The notes under the pieces were generated by a model. That model saw only the letters and a program-made list of their open reading frames with translations. It was not told the origin of the DNA and searched no databases. This document shows positions 1 to 12,150 of a stretch of 64,000 nucleotides of DNA, one piece after another. Both the position numbers and the translations under genes were made by a program. The DNA comes from Cyanoderma ruficeps (lineage: Eukaryota > Chordata > Aves > Passeriformes > Timaliidae): NCBI GenBank assembly GCA_008694505.1, contig VZDJ01000594.1:10128026-10192025 (forward strand), given 5' to 3'. How positions within the stretch are numbered: the first letter of the stretch is position 1; every line of letters begins with the position of its first letter.

Positions 1-1739
1 AAAAGAGAAGAAAAGGGAAAAAAAAAGGCAGTGTTGCATCTCAAATGCAGAGTCATTGTTCAAGTGTGGAATTGCCCGGCTTCCTATACCACACTTCTGA
101 TATAATTACTTATCTTCCACAAACAGTCTAAGTTGTAAAAGAAGTAGTATTAGGATTGTTTCCAGAATTATTATTTAATCACTGTTCAACCCTATTTTAA
201 TCACTTCGGCAAAAGCTTTCCAAAAGCTACTGGAGAGGAAGTGTGCTTCCAACACACGCCTGTGACATTACTGGTTGTCATCATCCAAAACTCCCACAAG
301 TCTTGTCAGATGCCAAAGGAAGTTAACTGCCCTCAGACTCTCACAAGATCAGCAAGTACCTCCTTCATTTCCTTCTACAGTCCCCAGTTTCTAGTAAAAT
401 GATGACTACCCAACATTTCCCATTGGAGGAGAGAATTAAAATGATAACTAATGATGATGGGAGCATCTTCACCTCTTTGTGCCTTTCACTCCCAGTGCCT
501 ACTTTGTGTGGCACTAAAGTGTGCAGCACTTTAGCACTGAAGATGCATAAATATCTTTACTTATCTAGAACAACTTGTGACTTACAACTGCATTTCCCAG
601 CGTAAAACCTACACTGTTACCGAAACCCAACCCCGAAGAAACAGTGTTTGCCACCTGAAAAGGTAGAGAAGCAAATTATGTAAAACAATATCTCTCAGAA
701 GAGCCCTTACATGCAAAGTGCTTGGGATCCCCTTGACTCCATGCCCTACTCAGGATTATGCTACCTTTCAGTTGCCTCATTTCAGAAGCAATGGAGTGAG
801 TTTTAGTATCCTCAAATTGATTTACAATATTTTTGTACCCAGCAGATTTGCAAAGGTTCTTGATTTTTAACAGGTTTGTAACTACTTAAAGTTCAGAAAT
901 TACGGCGAGTTTATTTAACAAACTTTTAACCAAAGCCCAATTTAACTAGATTCCTACCCTTGGACAATAAGGGAAGAGCATTATAATGAATGGGGCACAC
1001 AGAAGGCAAACGCTCACTACCATCTTCTACACACAGCATCAGGAAAAGAATCCTGTGAGACCCTTCTGATTAACCATTGTGGGGAACCTGCAGCACCACT
1101 GTTGCTTCACACTTCTGGTAGTACACGAAGTGAGGTTACTCATGCTGCATACATCAGATAGCCAAATTGCTCTGCAAGACTGATTTACTGTTCCTTCTCT
1201 GAATTGTATTTATTCACACTGTTTACAGAGGCAGAAAGGTATTTTTCCTCCCTGCCTCCAGCACACTGATTTTTTGCCCTGCCACCCCCCACGAACAAAA
1301 TAAGTTTAAGTTTGTCTCAAAACAATCTTTTGGTATACAAACTGAGGTGGCACAAACACAGGAAGGAAGGAAGGATTAGTTGCATAAAAAGCAAGACAAA
1401 AAGTTAATTGCCCTTTCATGTCAATACCCATATTGGCAAAACAAAGTCTCGTTTTATATTTGAACACCACGTGCAAGCAAGTCTTCTGACACACACAGCA
1501 GCAAGCTCCCTAAAGCAAAGGATAAAGATAAGGCTTATGCAGACAAGTTTACCAGCTCTGGGGAAAGGAACTAAAACTTTCAGTGTATGGTCATTAAAAT
1601 TTTTGAAATCTAGGTCCATATTTTCAGCTGCAGCCTGTGGTTGTATGCTGACAGAGGGAAAAAACAACACATTCATATGCACAAATGCAAATTCGGCACG
1701 AACACAGCTGGGCCCATGAATAAAATTTACATGCACAAA
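1..1739. other. Non-coding interval, no gene seen
   Basis: A+T-rich single-copy sequence beginning in a purine-rich tract. Only short ORFs on both strands occur and none resembles a known protein. The overlapping ORFs near 1.4-1.7 kb lie opposite each other on the two strands, which is the usual chance pattern. No repeat family was recognised. Confidence 0.6.
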
Positions 1740-1870
1740 TTTAGAAACGAGTTTGAGTCCAGATGAATGATTTGATCGTAAGAGCTTTAAATAAGCGTTT
1801 ATGTAAGCAAAGATTGGAGCCGGCAGCTATTAGAGAAGTGTATTAGCTGAAATAAATTACCAGAGAAAAC
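1740..1870. promoter_or_regulatory. Possible conserved non-coding element
   Basis: Repeat-free, A+T-rich stretch with words such as TGATTTGATCG, AATAAGCG and TTAGCTGAAATAAATTAC, which resemble TALE/homeodomain binding sites. It lies directly before a small CpG-rich patch, so the two could form one regulatory unit. The call is inferred from sequence character only; no alignment was possible. Confidence 0.3.
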
Positions 1871-1924
1871 AGAGCTCTCTTGGATAGCACCAGCAGCTCT
1901 TCTTCCCTTCTCCTTTCCCTGTCA

Positions 1925-2270
1925 GTTTTTGCGAACGCATTTGAAGGGTTGGTAGGGGGTTTGCAAGGATCTCTTGCACAAAGCCAAGCCAAGCCCGAGT
2001 GCTGCGGTGGTCCCGGGGAAAAAGCAGCAGGGTACTCAGAGCACCGCTCGGGCTGCGTAAACTTTCCAACATCTCAGCCCGGACAGAGGGACGGGTGCTC
2101 GCTCCTGCTCTACACTTTGCCAAAGCAAACATCTCAACTCTCTGCGCTGACATTTTTTCACAAGAACAAATTTGCATCCCAGCAGTGTGCGGCGGGGTGA
2201 GAAGCGGGCTTGCTCCGCACCCATAGGTACGCGCCTCACAACGCAAAGCTGCAGCAAAGCGCCTCACTGG
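1925..2270. promoter_or_regulatory. Small CpG-rich patch
   Basis: About twenty CpG dinucleotides occur in roughly 350 bases, far more than in the surrounding tens of kilobases, where CpG is rare. Clusters sit near 1995-2060, 2080-2105 and 2190-2250. ORFs run through it on both strands (for example the 157-codon one at 1857-2330, minus), but none looks like a protein family and none has convincing splice context. A weak promoter or unmethylated enhancer is the likeliest reading; ordinary local G+C rise is the alternative. Confidence 0.35.
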
Positions 2271-3265
2271 CATCACACAGGCACCATAAGGGCTCACAGC
2301 ATTTGCATTCAAGCATATTTCAGCCATCAACCTGGAAATCTGGGGGCAACTGAAACCTGTGGAAGCAACGAATGCAAGGCTGGCTCCCTTGCCTGCGCCT
2401 TAGACAGCATATTAGGGATTCCCAGGGTTAGGTTAAACACTCAGTTTCTTTAAAAACATGTCACAAGGAAAGCATGGAGTGTGTTAGGCTGTGGAGGGAT
2501 GCTGACTTTGTTCTGCAGTATCTCAAGTGGCAGGATAAAACACAATTTTCTGTAATTGTGTTCTTTTTTCTTTTGACTAATAAAGAGATGTATCACTAAA
2601 TTTCCCTACACGCCCCAAAGTTAATGAAAGAAATATTTGGCTACAACATCAGTGTCAAGTGGGGTCACTGTCACTGACCAAGGAGGATGCCAAATCCCTG
2701 AAAACCCTGGGGAAAGATCCTAGTACAAGGAGCAACCTGAAGCATCCTAGATTAGAGAGGTTCCCCTGCATGAACCCCACTCAGCCCCACAGTGTTGGGC
2801 ATGCTGTACCCACCACTTACAGCAGGCTGAAGTGCCTTAAGGCAGCTTTCTACAGTGTCTTTTCTGCATGTACAGCCTGCCCAGGGCAAGAATAACTGGG
2901 AATCCCAGCACACAGGCTCTGCTCAGGTGCTAATAGTGGTGGCTGTGGCCTCTGTGACTGCAAAGGTTGATCATAACATCTCTGCCAGAGCCATGCATCA
3001 GGTATAAAAGGATCAATAGTCCTGAGAAGGAACGCATCCTACCACCTGGTAGCCACATCGAGACTGTGCATCCCACTTGGCGGGTCGGATGCGCTCCTCG
3101 GCAGCCATCACCTCTCCTCCCAGCACCTCCACTCAGTTACACCCAGACACTCGTCCTACTCCAGCGTGAATATTTCTCTTCTCCCCTAGGAGCAAAGCTC
3201 CTTCAACATGTGCCGTCTGCTGTGCCAGCGAGACCTGGCATAGCAGCAGGGTACAAAAGAACATC
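2271..3265. other. Non-coding interval, no gene seen
   Basis: Mixed-composition sequence with short ORFs only (up to 107 codons at 2967-3290, plus). That ORF ends in the A+T-rich palindromic stretch that follows and has no recognisable domain. No repeat was recognised. Confidence 0.55.
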
Positions 3266-3480
3266 CCTGACACTCTATGCATATTCATGATTTATGAATA
3301 TTCATTAAATTAGCATCTTTATGACTGGGCCACCAGATTCACAACTGGCGTCTCTGGAAAGGGGTTATTGTATTTTAATTAAATACCAGACAATTACTAA
3401 ACAGTTATATTCGCTGGGATTTAACTGATATGAAAGGGATAGGTACCGAGCTACAAACGTTAAGAGCGACTCTTCCTCCA
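3266..3480. promoter_or_regulatory. Probable conserved non-coding element with palindrome
   Basis: Begins with a near-perfect palindrome at 3281-3301: arms ATATTCAT and ATGAATAT around GATTT, preceded by ATGC to give an octamer-like ATGCATATTCAT word. It continues with CATTAAATTAGC, TTTTAATTAAAT and ACAATTACTAAAC, all homeodomain-type words, and a few CpGs. It is repeat-free. This dense, non-degenerate A+T-rich composition is typical of deeply conserved vertebrate developmental enhancers. The assignment is inference. Confidence 0.45.
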
Positions 3481-3659
3481 CACACATTTAATGCTAATGA
3501 AAGTCATGTGTAAGCATTGAAAAGGAAAAAAAAAAAATCCTCTATATGAGAAACCAAAATAGCTTCAGATTATCTTTTTAATAGATTCATACTGTGTGGG
3601 AACCTTCAGCATTTCCCTGGTGCCTAAGCAGACCAGAATAGCAAAGTAGTTATTATATC

Positions 3660-3780
3660 TGTCTTCAGTGAAGAGACCACATGTTCACAGATATTTGTAC
3701 AGCACCTAGCGCAACAGGGCTCTGATCCCTGCATCTGGCATTGCTGTAGTATTTAAATAGCAATAATAATGATATAAAGA
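3660..3780 (+). repeat. Ancient MIR/L2/L3-type retroposon tail
   Basis: The words TTTGTACAGCACCTAGCGCA, then AGGGCTCTGATCC and finally AATAGCAATAATAATGA follow in the order of an old, widespread amniote retroposon 3' tail (pattern: tgtacagcgcctagcacaat, gggtcctgatc, aataataataa). A second copy of the same kind appears near 62.8 kb. The exact family cannot be named from memory. It is highly diverged and a 5' part is not discernible. Confidence 0.55.
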
Positions 3781-3894
3781 AATCTTTGTCGATATCACGA
3801 AAGAACAATCTAATCTAGTTATCAGATTATAGCTCATTAAATGCCACACAGAAAAGGCTATCAACACTTCTACACATTTACTGGCCTAAAAAGA

Positions 3895-4110
3895 ATTTTA
3901 AGCCATTAATTGCTTCCATAACGTGGGGTGAATTTTCAGCATGGTGCCTGGAAAATTAGGCACGCAGGCTGTGTAATTGTTAATGGGAATTGTGACCCAA
4001 TTTTCACGCCTGGCACTGAAAGTTTGCCCCTTGCAAAATATTTACATAATTTGCTAGTAGATTTGCCATATCTTTTGCATGTTAATTTTACTTCAGTGAC
4101 AATTCCTTGA
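3895..4110. promoter_or_regulatory. Probable conserved non-coding element
   Basis: Repeat-free block with ATTAATTGCTTCC, TGTAATTGTTAATGGG, a GGGAATTGTGAC word, TACATAATTTGC and TTTTGCATGTTAATTTT, matching homeodomain and POU-like sites. The opposing 60- and 62-codon ORFs here are mirror images on the two strands and not evidence for a gene. It resembles a developmental enhancer core; conservation is untested. Confidence 0.4.
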
Positions 4111-4113
4111 AAA

Positions 4114-4147
4114 AGTACCACCACCAGTGTATAGTACCACCACCAGT
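4114..4147. repeat. Short direct repeat, two 15-bp copies
   Basis: AGTACCACCACCAGT occurs at 4114-4128 and again identically at 4133-4147, separated by four bases. It is a local tandem duplication directly downstream of the preceding element-like block. Confidence 0.9.
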
Positions 4148-4149
4148 AT

Positions 4150-6290
4150 ATTAAGAGTAGCTTGACATTTATATAGTACTTCCTCTGAGTTATCTCAGGC
4201 TACAACTTGCAAATCATTACATGCTGAATCTTCAAGGATATGTCTTTAACCAGAATATTCATTGCAGGGCACAGCCCTCGCCTGTCAGGGAAGGGAATTG
4301 ATGACCACTTGGTCAGGCTCTTTTCCATTTGAGCTCTCATTCTGCAGCACAGTGGATGCTTTGTAGCCCTCACACCTGACCCCAGAGCTTTTAACATTAC
4401 CAGATTCACTCACAATTGCCACGTTTGATGTTTCAGTGCAAAATCTACCATATTTTCTTCCCTATAACAGACATAAGAGTCAGGATTTTACATCTCTAGA
4501 CCCTCAGCACTTCTCCAAGCTGCCACGAACTGTCTGTGGCAGGGAGGTGGAATCACGTTAAAGGTTCACAATTTCACACAGCTGCGTCTTTGCCTGGGAG
4601 CGCGATGATATTTTGCAGGCAGCTTAAGATTTTGAGTACCAGCATCTGTCCTCTTAGCAGCACTTGCTGGTTGTTTGGGTGGCCAGGAGAGTACCCATGC
4701 TGTGGGGAAGATAGGGACATTTTGTCTCATCCTTCCTTTCCAGACAGACATCCTTTCTTTTGCTCCAGAGGGAAAGTAGCAGCATGCAGAAGCACATCAA
4801 GCCATTTTCAGCTGCTCTGTAGCACTGACACCAGAGCGACTATGAAACAGCAATGAGCTGGAAAAGCATTCTGGGTATAGAGATGCAAATGAGCACACTA
4901 AGCCCTTTCCCAAAGGACACTACACAAGGTCCTTTCATAACATAAGGTTTCACTCAAACACTTAGGGCCCGGTTTCAAAGGGCTCGCTCAGGTAGATCTC
5001 CCATATGTCCAAATGCAAGAGATGCACAGGTGTCCCAAATTTCACCTGCAGATCCTGCAGCCCTTCTTTGGACACAAGCAGCAAGGCATGCTATGTCTTT
5101 CCCTAATTGAATGTACCTGATTCCCACTTCAAAACTACAGATTTATGAGTGAAGTCGCAACTAAATAATATTTCTGATTCAGCTAAGTGAAGGCAGGAAT
5201 GAATGCAGGGCTGCAGATAAGACTGTGCTTTCCCTAACCTTTGGCTAAAACTAGCAGTGGTGCTCATGCAAACACAGGCCAGAGGTCTCCCCTCTGCTAA
5301 ACCCCTTCTACTGCAGCTTCTTCTCCTCCTGCATCACTGCACTTTGTCCCAGGGAAAAGTAAACCCTGCAGTAACTTGGGGCAGAGCATGGTCACCTGAG
5401 AGTGAATCATGTAGCCAATCTTTCTGCTCAAACAGGTAGAAGCTTTCTCCAAACAACTTATCCTGCATACTTCTTGCAGCTCCTGAGAATGCTTATCCAT
5501 ACAGTGGTTTTAAGTGAATTTATTTATATATTGGATGTATTGCCAAACAGCAGGTGATTCAGAGCATATTTTTCAAAATAGCTAGAAGCAGATATTTATT
5601 AATTACTAGGACTCCACCTGAATGAAATGGGAGTGTGCATCATGCAACAGAAATGCAGTTCATGCACAGGCTTGGGTGTACACATGACTAAATTGGAAAG
5701 TGATATATATCCTTGGGAAAAGATTCTGCTTCCCTAAACAGAGTATCTACAGTTAACAATCATTTTTTCCTAGTGTTACCCACACAAGAGGAAGATGGTG
5801 CCAACTAGAACCTGATTTCTAAACTGATGGGTAGAGGAGGAAAAAAAAGGAAGTGCTACTATATGCTAAGACAAGCCTGGGTATCATGGCTCCTAAGAGA
5901 AAGTAGTAAAGCAGGACACTTGAAAGAGCTGATTGCCAAGCTGGGAATTAATTGGGATTTTTTTTCAGCAAGTTGTAGCAGATCAGATCTGCTTGACTTC
6001 AGCAGAGCACAATCCAGCCCAGCTATATCTATGATATAAAGTGTCTGTAATTTCCTATCAAATGCTCTTTCAGATATCAGATAATATTTTCCAGTATATT
6101 TAGGAGTCTCAAGTTCCTTCTTAAACTTGATCTAGCCTTTTAGGAATAGCATTGCCTTCCAATGACACAAACTCCAAGGTGTGCCTAAATCACTTAAAAA
6201 TGAGAGTACAGCACCTCTGTAAGTACTGCCCTCTGTTCAGAGATGAATTAATGGTTCAGCTCAAGCCTGGGAAAGAGAAATTTTTTTTTT
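4150..6290. other. Non-coding interval, no gene seen
   Basis: Single-copy sequence with only short ORFs (none above about 110 codons) and no recognisable protein motif. Octamer-like ATGCAAAT occurs near 4885. No recognised repeats were found. Confidence 0.55.
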
Positions 6291-6294
6291 AATT

Positions 6295-6425
6295 ATGATG
6301 TTCCTTCTGTGGCCTTGGGTAAGTCATTAGTCTCCCTGCCTCAGTTTCTTCATCAGTGAAACAATTATGTATGAATTCCACAAGCTGTTCTCAGGATTTG
6401 ACAGTATTCATTAGACTGAATAAAA
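6295..6425 (+). repeat. MIR-like ancient SINE fragment
   Basis: CTGTGGCCTTGGGTAAGTCA is followed by CTCCCTGCCTCAGTTTCTTC and ATCAGTGAAA. This reproduces the MIR core order (gtgaccttgggcaagtca, cctctctgcctcagtttcctc, atctgtaaaatg). MIR elements are CORE-SINEs that were active before the amniote radiation, so the copy is old and decayed. The 5' tRNA-derived head is not discernible. Confidence 0.75.
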
Positions 6426-6779
6426 ATGAATGCCCTCAAGTGTCAACCAGTTTTATTTAGTCAACAGATAAAACCAAGAGACTGCACTAGGCCCAGTACT
6501 CTGCTTCACCCCATCCCCTCAGAGAATCTCCACTCCTTCAGCCGTTGCCTTGTCCTCCCACAAGGTCTCTCTGCCACCTTTGAGCTCTCCCTCTCGCTGC
6601 CCTTGACCCACAACATGAAAAATCCATTCTTTTTCTCCTCCCTCTTTAAAAATCCCTCCAAGTAGGGCTTTTCCGCCTGGATATTTTCCCTGTTCAAGAC
6701 TCCTACTCACGCATGGTTGTTCTGGGTCTTGTCTTACTTCACTCGCGAGCTGCTCAGGGCAGGAAATGGGCCTTACCTA

Positions 6780-7310
6780 CAGTCTGTATCACACATGATA
6801 TTCCCTTTGGAGTCAGCGTAAAGCTAAACATACGCGATATAAGCCTTTGTTGGACCAGGGCCTACGCTTATAAACTGCTGCGTAAGCCTGTGTTGCCACA
6901 GTGTAGAACTGTTGAGCAAATAAAATATTACAAAATATTTTTTGTTTTAAAAATGGACCTGCCGCTCCATTCACACTGCTCCTCCGAGTTTTAGGCAAGA
7001 GCAATATTAGATACAAAGCTTCCAGAAAGAAGGACTGCAATGGGAAAAACGCTAGCAATTATTCAAAGCAAATGTAATTTTCACACTGCCGCTATTTAAA
7101 ACACTTAGAGGAGAAAACAGTTCATCACACTTGGAAAAAAAAAGAAAAAAAGCGCAATATCTTTTTTCCGCCTCCTCCCCCGCACCTCACACCCCCCCTT
7201 TTAACTTTTACTTGAAGTGTTTGAGGATCAAGAGATCTTCCCTGTTCATCGTGAAATAAATCTGACATCACACTCAGAGCTTTTCAGCACTTATCCTGAT
7301 TAGCCAGATA
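6780..7310. promoter_or_regulatory. Probable cluster of conserved non-coding elements
   Basis: Repeat-free and unusually CpG-bearing for its A+T content (CATACGCGATATAAGCC, CTACGCTTATAAACTGC, GCTGCGTAAGCC). It continues with AGCAATTATTCAAAGCAAATG, homeodomain and octamer-like words. A C-rich stretch (7165-7200) separates this from a second A+T-rich part containing CCTGATTAGCC. It resembles an enhancer block. Opposed ORFs at 6713-6994 (plus) and 6813-7058 (minus) are taken as chance. Confidence 0.45.
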
Positions 7311-10300
7311 GTAAGATGTTCTGCAATGGGATCTGGCTGGGATTAGCCGTTTTCCTGTTCTCCCTGTGTGCTGCATGCTGCCCTGTGGTGCCTTTTGTTG
7401 GTAAGGGACATCAAGAGCCCTGTTCTCCCATCCCCAAAGTGAAGCTTTACCACGTGAAGTTATCACGGTTGCTTCCATGACAGAGAATGGAGGAACCCAT
7501 TCACTAGCTATTAAAATCTCCATTTCCATAACAAAACTGAACACCCAACAGGCTAAAGTTGGATGCAAAATATTTTTTAGTAGTAACAAGTGATTTCCTG
7601 GGGACATTAGTGAACCGCTATACGATGAACCTGTCTAGCTGGTGGGGACATATAAGGTGTGAGAAATACCTGGATTGTTTAATCAGATTCAGACAGATTT
7701 CTTAGTGAGAGTCAGCTCTGCCATGTGGCACTGACTCTAAATGTAGATATGGCCCACAGACCTACAATGCACGCTGACTTTAAACAGCCCTGCAGTCCAA
7801 TGACATACGCCCACACAACTCAAAGCATTCTGAAGTAAAAACCAAGGTAAAAAACGTAAAAGGAGAGGAAAAAAACCCTACTTGCACAACTAATTCCACT
7901 CATCCCTGGAGCATAAGATCACATGCATTTTACCTTATTTGAAAGTTTTCAGGGTCTTAAGTATTTGTCCAAGCCAGGTCCCAAAGGAAGCGCAAACAGA
8001 AGAAAAGCACCATTCCAAGGCTCTGTCTGTACATAATGCTCCTTTCAAATCTACCCCAGAACCTGGGATTTACCCTCCCTGTCACACACACCTGCACCTG
8101 GCACATCCCAAACTCAGGAAAACTGTTCTAAATCACACCCCTTTTTACGTCAAGCACAATTATTCTTAATTCATCTTCCTTTAAATAACAATTAAAGCAC
8201 AGTACCCACAAACAGATTAAATTATGCTTTAGGAAGTCGCATTGTCTTCCTTCTAGAGAAAAAAAAAGTAAAATTGCACAAACTAACAGTGGCACTTCCC
8301 AGTGAGTGTCTGCAAGTGTTCTGGATGCTGCACTGACAAGGGGAAATGAGGGTTGAACCTAAAGACAAAGAGGAGAAAAGGGACTGAAACATCTGAAACA
8401 GCTTTCAGACACACATTTATAACAAATGCCAAGTGGTTGGGAAGACTTTGTGCATACATAAAAACTCACATTCCTTTGTCAGTGCATTGTCTCCCCACAC
8501 CAGCTCTGCCAGGGGCAGAGGACCTTTCCCTGGCTCAGTTTGCAGCAATGCCAAGCTGGTGTCTTCCTTGTGCAAGACTTCAAACAACAGATATTGTCCC
8601 AAACTATCAGTGTAAAACACATCTGTTTGCTTTCAATAACAAGATCAGGTTTAAGCATATTTCCAAAACTGACGTTCTAATTCATCTAGTTATTGAACTA
8701 GATGCCATCCCACAGACTTTGCATACAAGAGCCAGATCACACTGCAACAGTGACCTTTTGCAGTCTTAAATCTCCGAACATTAAACCTTAGGCTGCCACC
8801 TGCCACACATTCATGGCAGCCTTTGAGCCACAGACAGTGGGAAAAGAATTTCAGGATTGTAGTAAGATACCTCAGCTGAGACACTTACAGTAACCACGTC
8901 CCTTTGAGGCATCCTAGAAATCTGACATTTTGAATTCAGCAACTTCTAGATTAAGTAGAAGTAGCTGCAGCTATTCTGCCCACAGACATTAAGATTTTTT
9001 ACACACATGTAAAAATAGGCACCTAGCATCATATTCACGTGTGTGGTCAAACTATCAAGTTAGTTGGTTAATTCATTCATGCTCAGTTGCTATTCTTACA
9101 GCCTTCAGAAATGGGCCCAAATGCTTTTTTTTTTTCTTGCTGAAAGAGGTGTGGGGAATTCTGGGATGCAGCAGATAAGACAATGGAGTACAAAGTCAAA
9201 GGATGAAAGACCCATTTTTTGGAAGGTTTAGAAACATTAACAAGTGCAGGACTGCATACAATTCTTTATGAGATGCATAAATTGCTAAAAAAAGAATATG
9301 AAAGGTTAAAATACATCAGAAATTGAAGAAAACCTAAAGAGCAACAAAATTGTGCTACTGTTGCCATTGTTTAGAGACAGCATTTTTAAAAGAAGTTTAT
9401 TCAATCTCTCCGCTGACTTGTCTCCAGGGTTTAGGAGTTTGCTAGGTCGATGCTTGGTCAGGCTATAACGCTTCATGGTTCTTGACACAGCTCTGAAATA
9501 GAAGCTTTTACCCTGGAGACAGCAAACAGCATGGAACAGAAGTGGCAGGAATTCATATTTCTGTACCATAGGCATTCATTTCTCTATAGTGCTCTGTTTT
9601 GCAAATAGTTCAAGATTTTGAAGCTTCCATAAACCAGTGCCTGGGGTAAAGAACCAGATGCACAGAGGTAGATTTTAATTCTGAGGCTAATTTGATCTCT
9701 AATATTTTAATCTCCTCATATTTGCACCAACCTGAAGTTCTGTTTCCAGACTCTGTATTAAAATACAAGTTTAACCTGAAACCAAAATGCATTACTTCCC
9801 AAAACCTTTCTCTGATTGCATACACCTTACAGCTGAATATCCCAGGAAAGTTTCAGAAAAATATTGTTGGGCCTTTTTGAGTCATACAAAGCACTCTTTT
9901 TGGTGCATTTACTCTTTTGGTATTTTTGTGTTTCTGTTTTGGTTGTAAAATTGTGTGGTGCAACCACAACGGGCAGCATTGCAGGAAGAAGGGACTGTGC
10001 CTCACATGCCTTGTGTTGGCATCATTGCAAGCAGGGAAAGGAACACAGAGAGACCGCTGGTGTCCATGAAAGCACCAGAAATAGAAGAAAAGGTAGGATG
10101 GAAATGTAGGTTTTGGAAATTCTTCCAATTCTTTGAGCAAGAGACATCAAAAAATAACCCTGAACCATCGCCCATGCCAGGAGATCAAGGAAAGATTTGG
10201 GAAATGCATGAGAGAGATGGACCTGACTGCCAAATGCTACAGAAGGTTCCTGCAGCCTCCATCTCCATCACCTGAGTGACAGACTAGCAGAGATAGCCAG

Positions 10301-11199
10301 GACTATTTTTAGCTAACAAGAAACGGGAAGCTGATAATGTGTTAATCACAGCACAAATCACGGATGCATACACCAGTTCCAAGGTGTCATGCATATGACG
10401 AATGCAAGCACAGGGGGAAGTGGAAGGAATCCGTACACTGCTGTGAGGAGCCTCAATAATAAATGAGAGGAATTGGAAGTGCCTGTGGATGCCAGTTTGG
10501 AAATATCAGTGTATAAGTGCTATGTAAGTACCTTGCTTAATTACAGTAGTACTTGTCACTTGTACTTCTGGGGTGCAAACTAGGGCCCTTCTCTTCCACT
10601 GGTGCTGCCGCTCATCACACACCAGCCAACAGCTCACTCATAAGGCAGCCAGATATACTGAACACACACCTGCTCTGGTGTGCAAATATTGGGGCCTCTT
10701 CCGGCTACCATCAGGCTTTCTGTGAATGGCAGCAGGTGAGCCACTAATTTAATTGAGATCAGGTGTACACATCACAGACTAAAGAAATATCTTCCATTCC
10801 AACACGCTTTTAACAGTCTTACTCAGAGACAGGGGTGAGGGAATGCACCAGATGCGTTATTCTGTGCAACAGATAAAAGACTGAGCCTTAAGAGATGGAC
10901 TTATTAAAAACTGCACCCTTCACCTAGGAATCCAATAGGATTGATTGTACAATCACAACGACTGCCCAGTTACAGTGGAATTATCCATATATAATACCGG
11001 AGGGAAAAACATATCTTTCACACTTCCTGTCTCCAGTGTCCCAGCTTTAATATACCACTGAAATTTGTCAAGGTTCCCCTTCAGCACATTGCATCCCCTG
11101 TGACAGAGTGTTCGCTTTGGATTTTCCTAAGGTTTTTGTTATCCAGAAGACAAGAGGCAAGATACATTTGAGATGAGCATCACTTTATTAAATAGCTAT
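7311..11199. other. Non-coding interval, no gene seen
   Basis: Single-copy A+T-rich sequence. The longest ORF (8353-8769, plus, 138 codons) has no recognisable motif and overlaps minus-strand ORFs. A 9-bp perfect inverted repeat (CATCTAGTT, loop ATTG, AACTAGATG) sits at 8683-8704. No transposable element was recognised. Confidence 0.55.
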
Positions 11200-11244
11200 T
11201 TCTTTCTCCTTTTCTCTCTCTCTCTCTCTTTTTTTTTTTTTTTT
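11200..11244. repeat. Pyrimidine microsatellite (TC)n plus T tract
   Basis: A pyrimidine-only run contains about eight TC units (11213-11228) followed by sixteen T (11229-11244). It could mark the tail of a lost retroposon, but no body was identified. Confidence 0.9.
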
Positions 11245-12080
11245 AAATGATCATCATTTTGGAAAGATGTCTTCATGCAAAAAACTAACTAACTTGTAGA
11301 AAACTCACCTTTATCCACTCTAGGGTGGAATAGCTGAAAGAGAATTTCCTCTCTGGACACAGAAATGTTCCCTCTTTCCAAGTTCCATTTTCTCAGTTGT
11401 TGAGTGATTATCAATTATGTAACAGTGACATTTTGTAAAGTGTCATCTGTGGGTGGTAGTGAATTGGAAGTAAGATAATGTCTTCCACAGAAATGAACTT
11501 GTCAAGACTGGTCATTAGTTGGGTTTTGGGGCCATGGGAAATGCAGAAGTAGTGATAGCAATACTTCCTTTTTTTGCCCACCTCTAGAAAATAAAACAAA
11601 AATGATTATATAAAAGCCTCTAAACCCATTAGCAAAATATTCTAGAGAACGGTATAAAAACAAGTCTTGTTGATAATAGATCATCAAGTTACTCAGCAAT
11701 TAATTTTATATGTTATTCTCAAATAGACAATGAATGGTTCAGTTGTGTACTGGAGTGCCTCAAGTAGCCAGCAAGTTTCAAATTCCTATTCTAACTCTTA
11801 CCCAGCAAAGAACTGCATCAGAGTATCTTAAACCCTGGGTTTATGACTTAGTCACTGGGATGTCCAGTCTTCACAGACATGGGGGAAAAGAAATAAAGAT
11901 GTGATCTCGGTCCTTGTTTCATTCCTTCCCCAACTCTTTCATCCATAATTTCCTGAAAATTGCTATTTTCAGCTTTTCTTTGGCATAAAGAGCTATTTCG
12001 AAAAACTCCACATCTCACAAATGTTTGACACTCAGCCCTGTAAGTGTCAGACAACTTCAGCCTAGAAAAGCAGTGCCACT
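11245..12080. other. Non-coding interval, no gene seen
   Basis: A+T-rich sequence with short minus-strand ORFs only (60-70 codons). No motif, repeat or RNA gene was recognised. Confidence 0.55.
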
Positions 12081-12150
12081 TTTAAACCATTGGAACAACT
12101 TACAACTGCAACGGTTGATATTTCTCTAAAAGATGTGCTCCAACGTCACC
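12081..12150 (+). repeat. Old CR1-like LINE 3' fragment
   Basis: AAACCATTGGAACAACTTAC followed downstream by TTTCTCTAAAAGATGTGCTC matches, in order, the 3' region of old sauropsid CR1 LINEs (accattggaacaa, then ttctaaaagatatgctc). The intervening part is diverged, and the usual final gactagatgatc segment is not evident. Strand and family follow from word order only. Confidence 0.5.
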
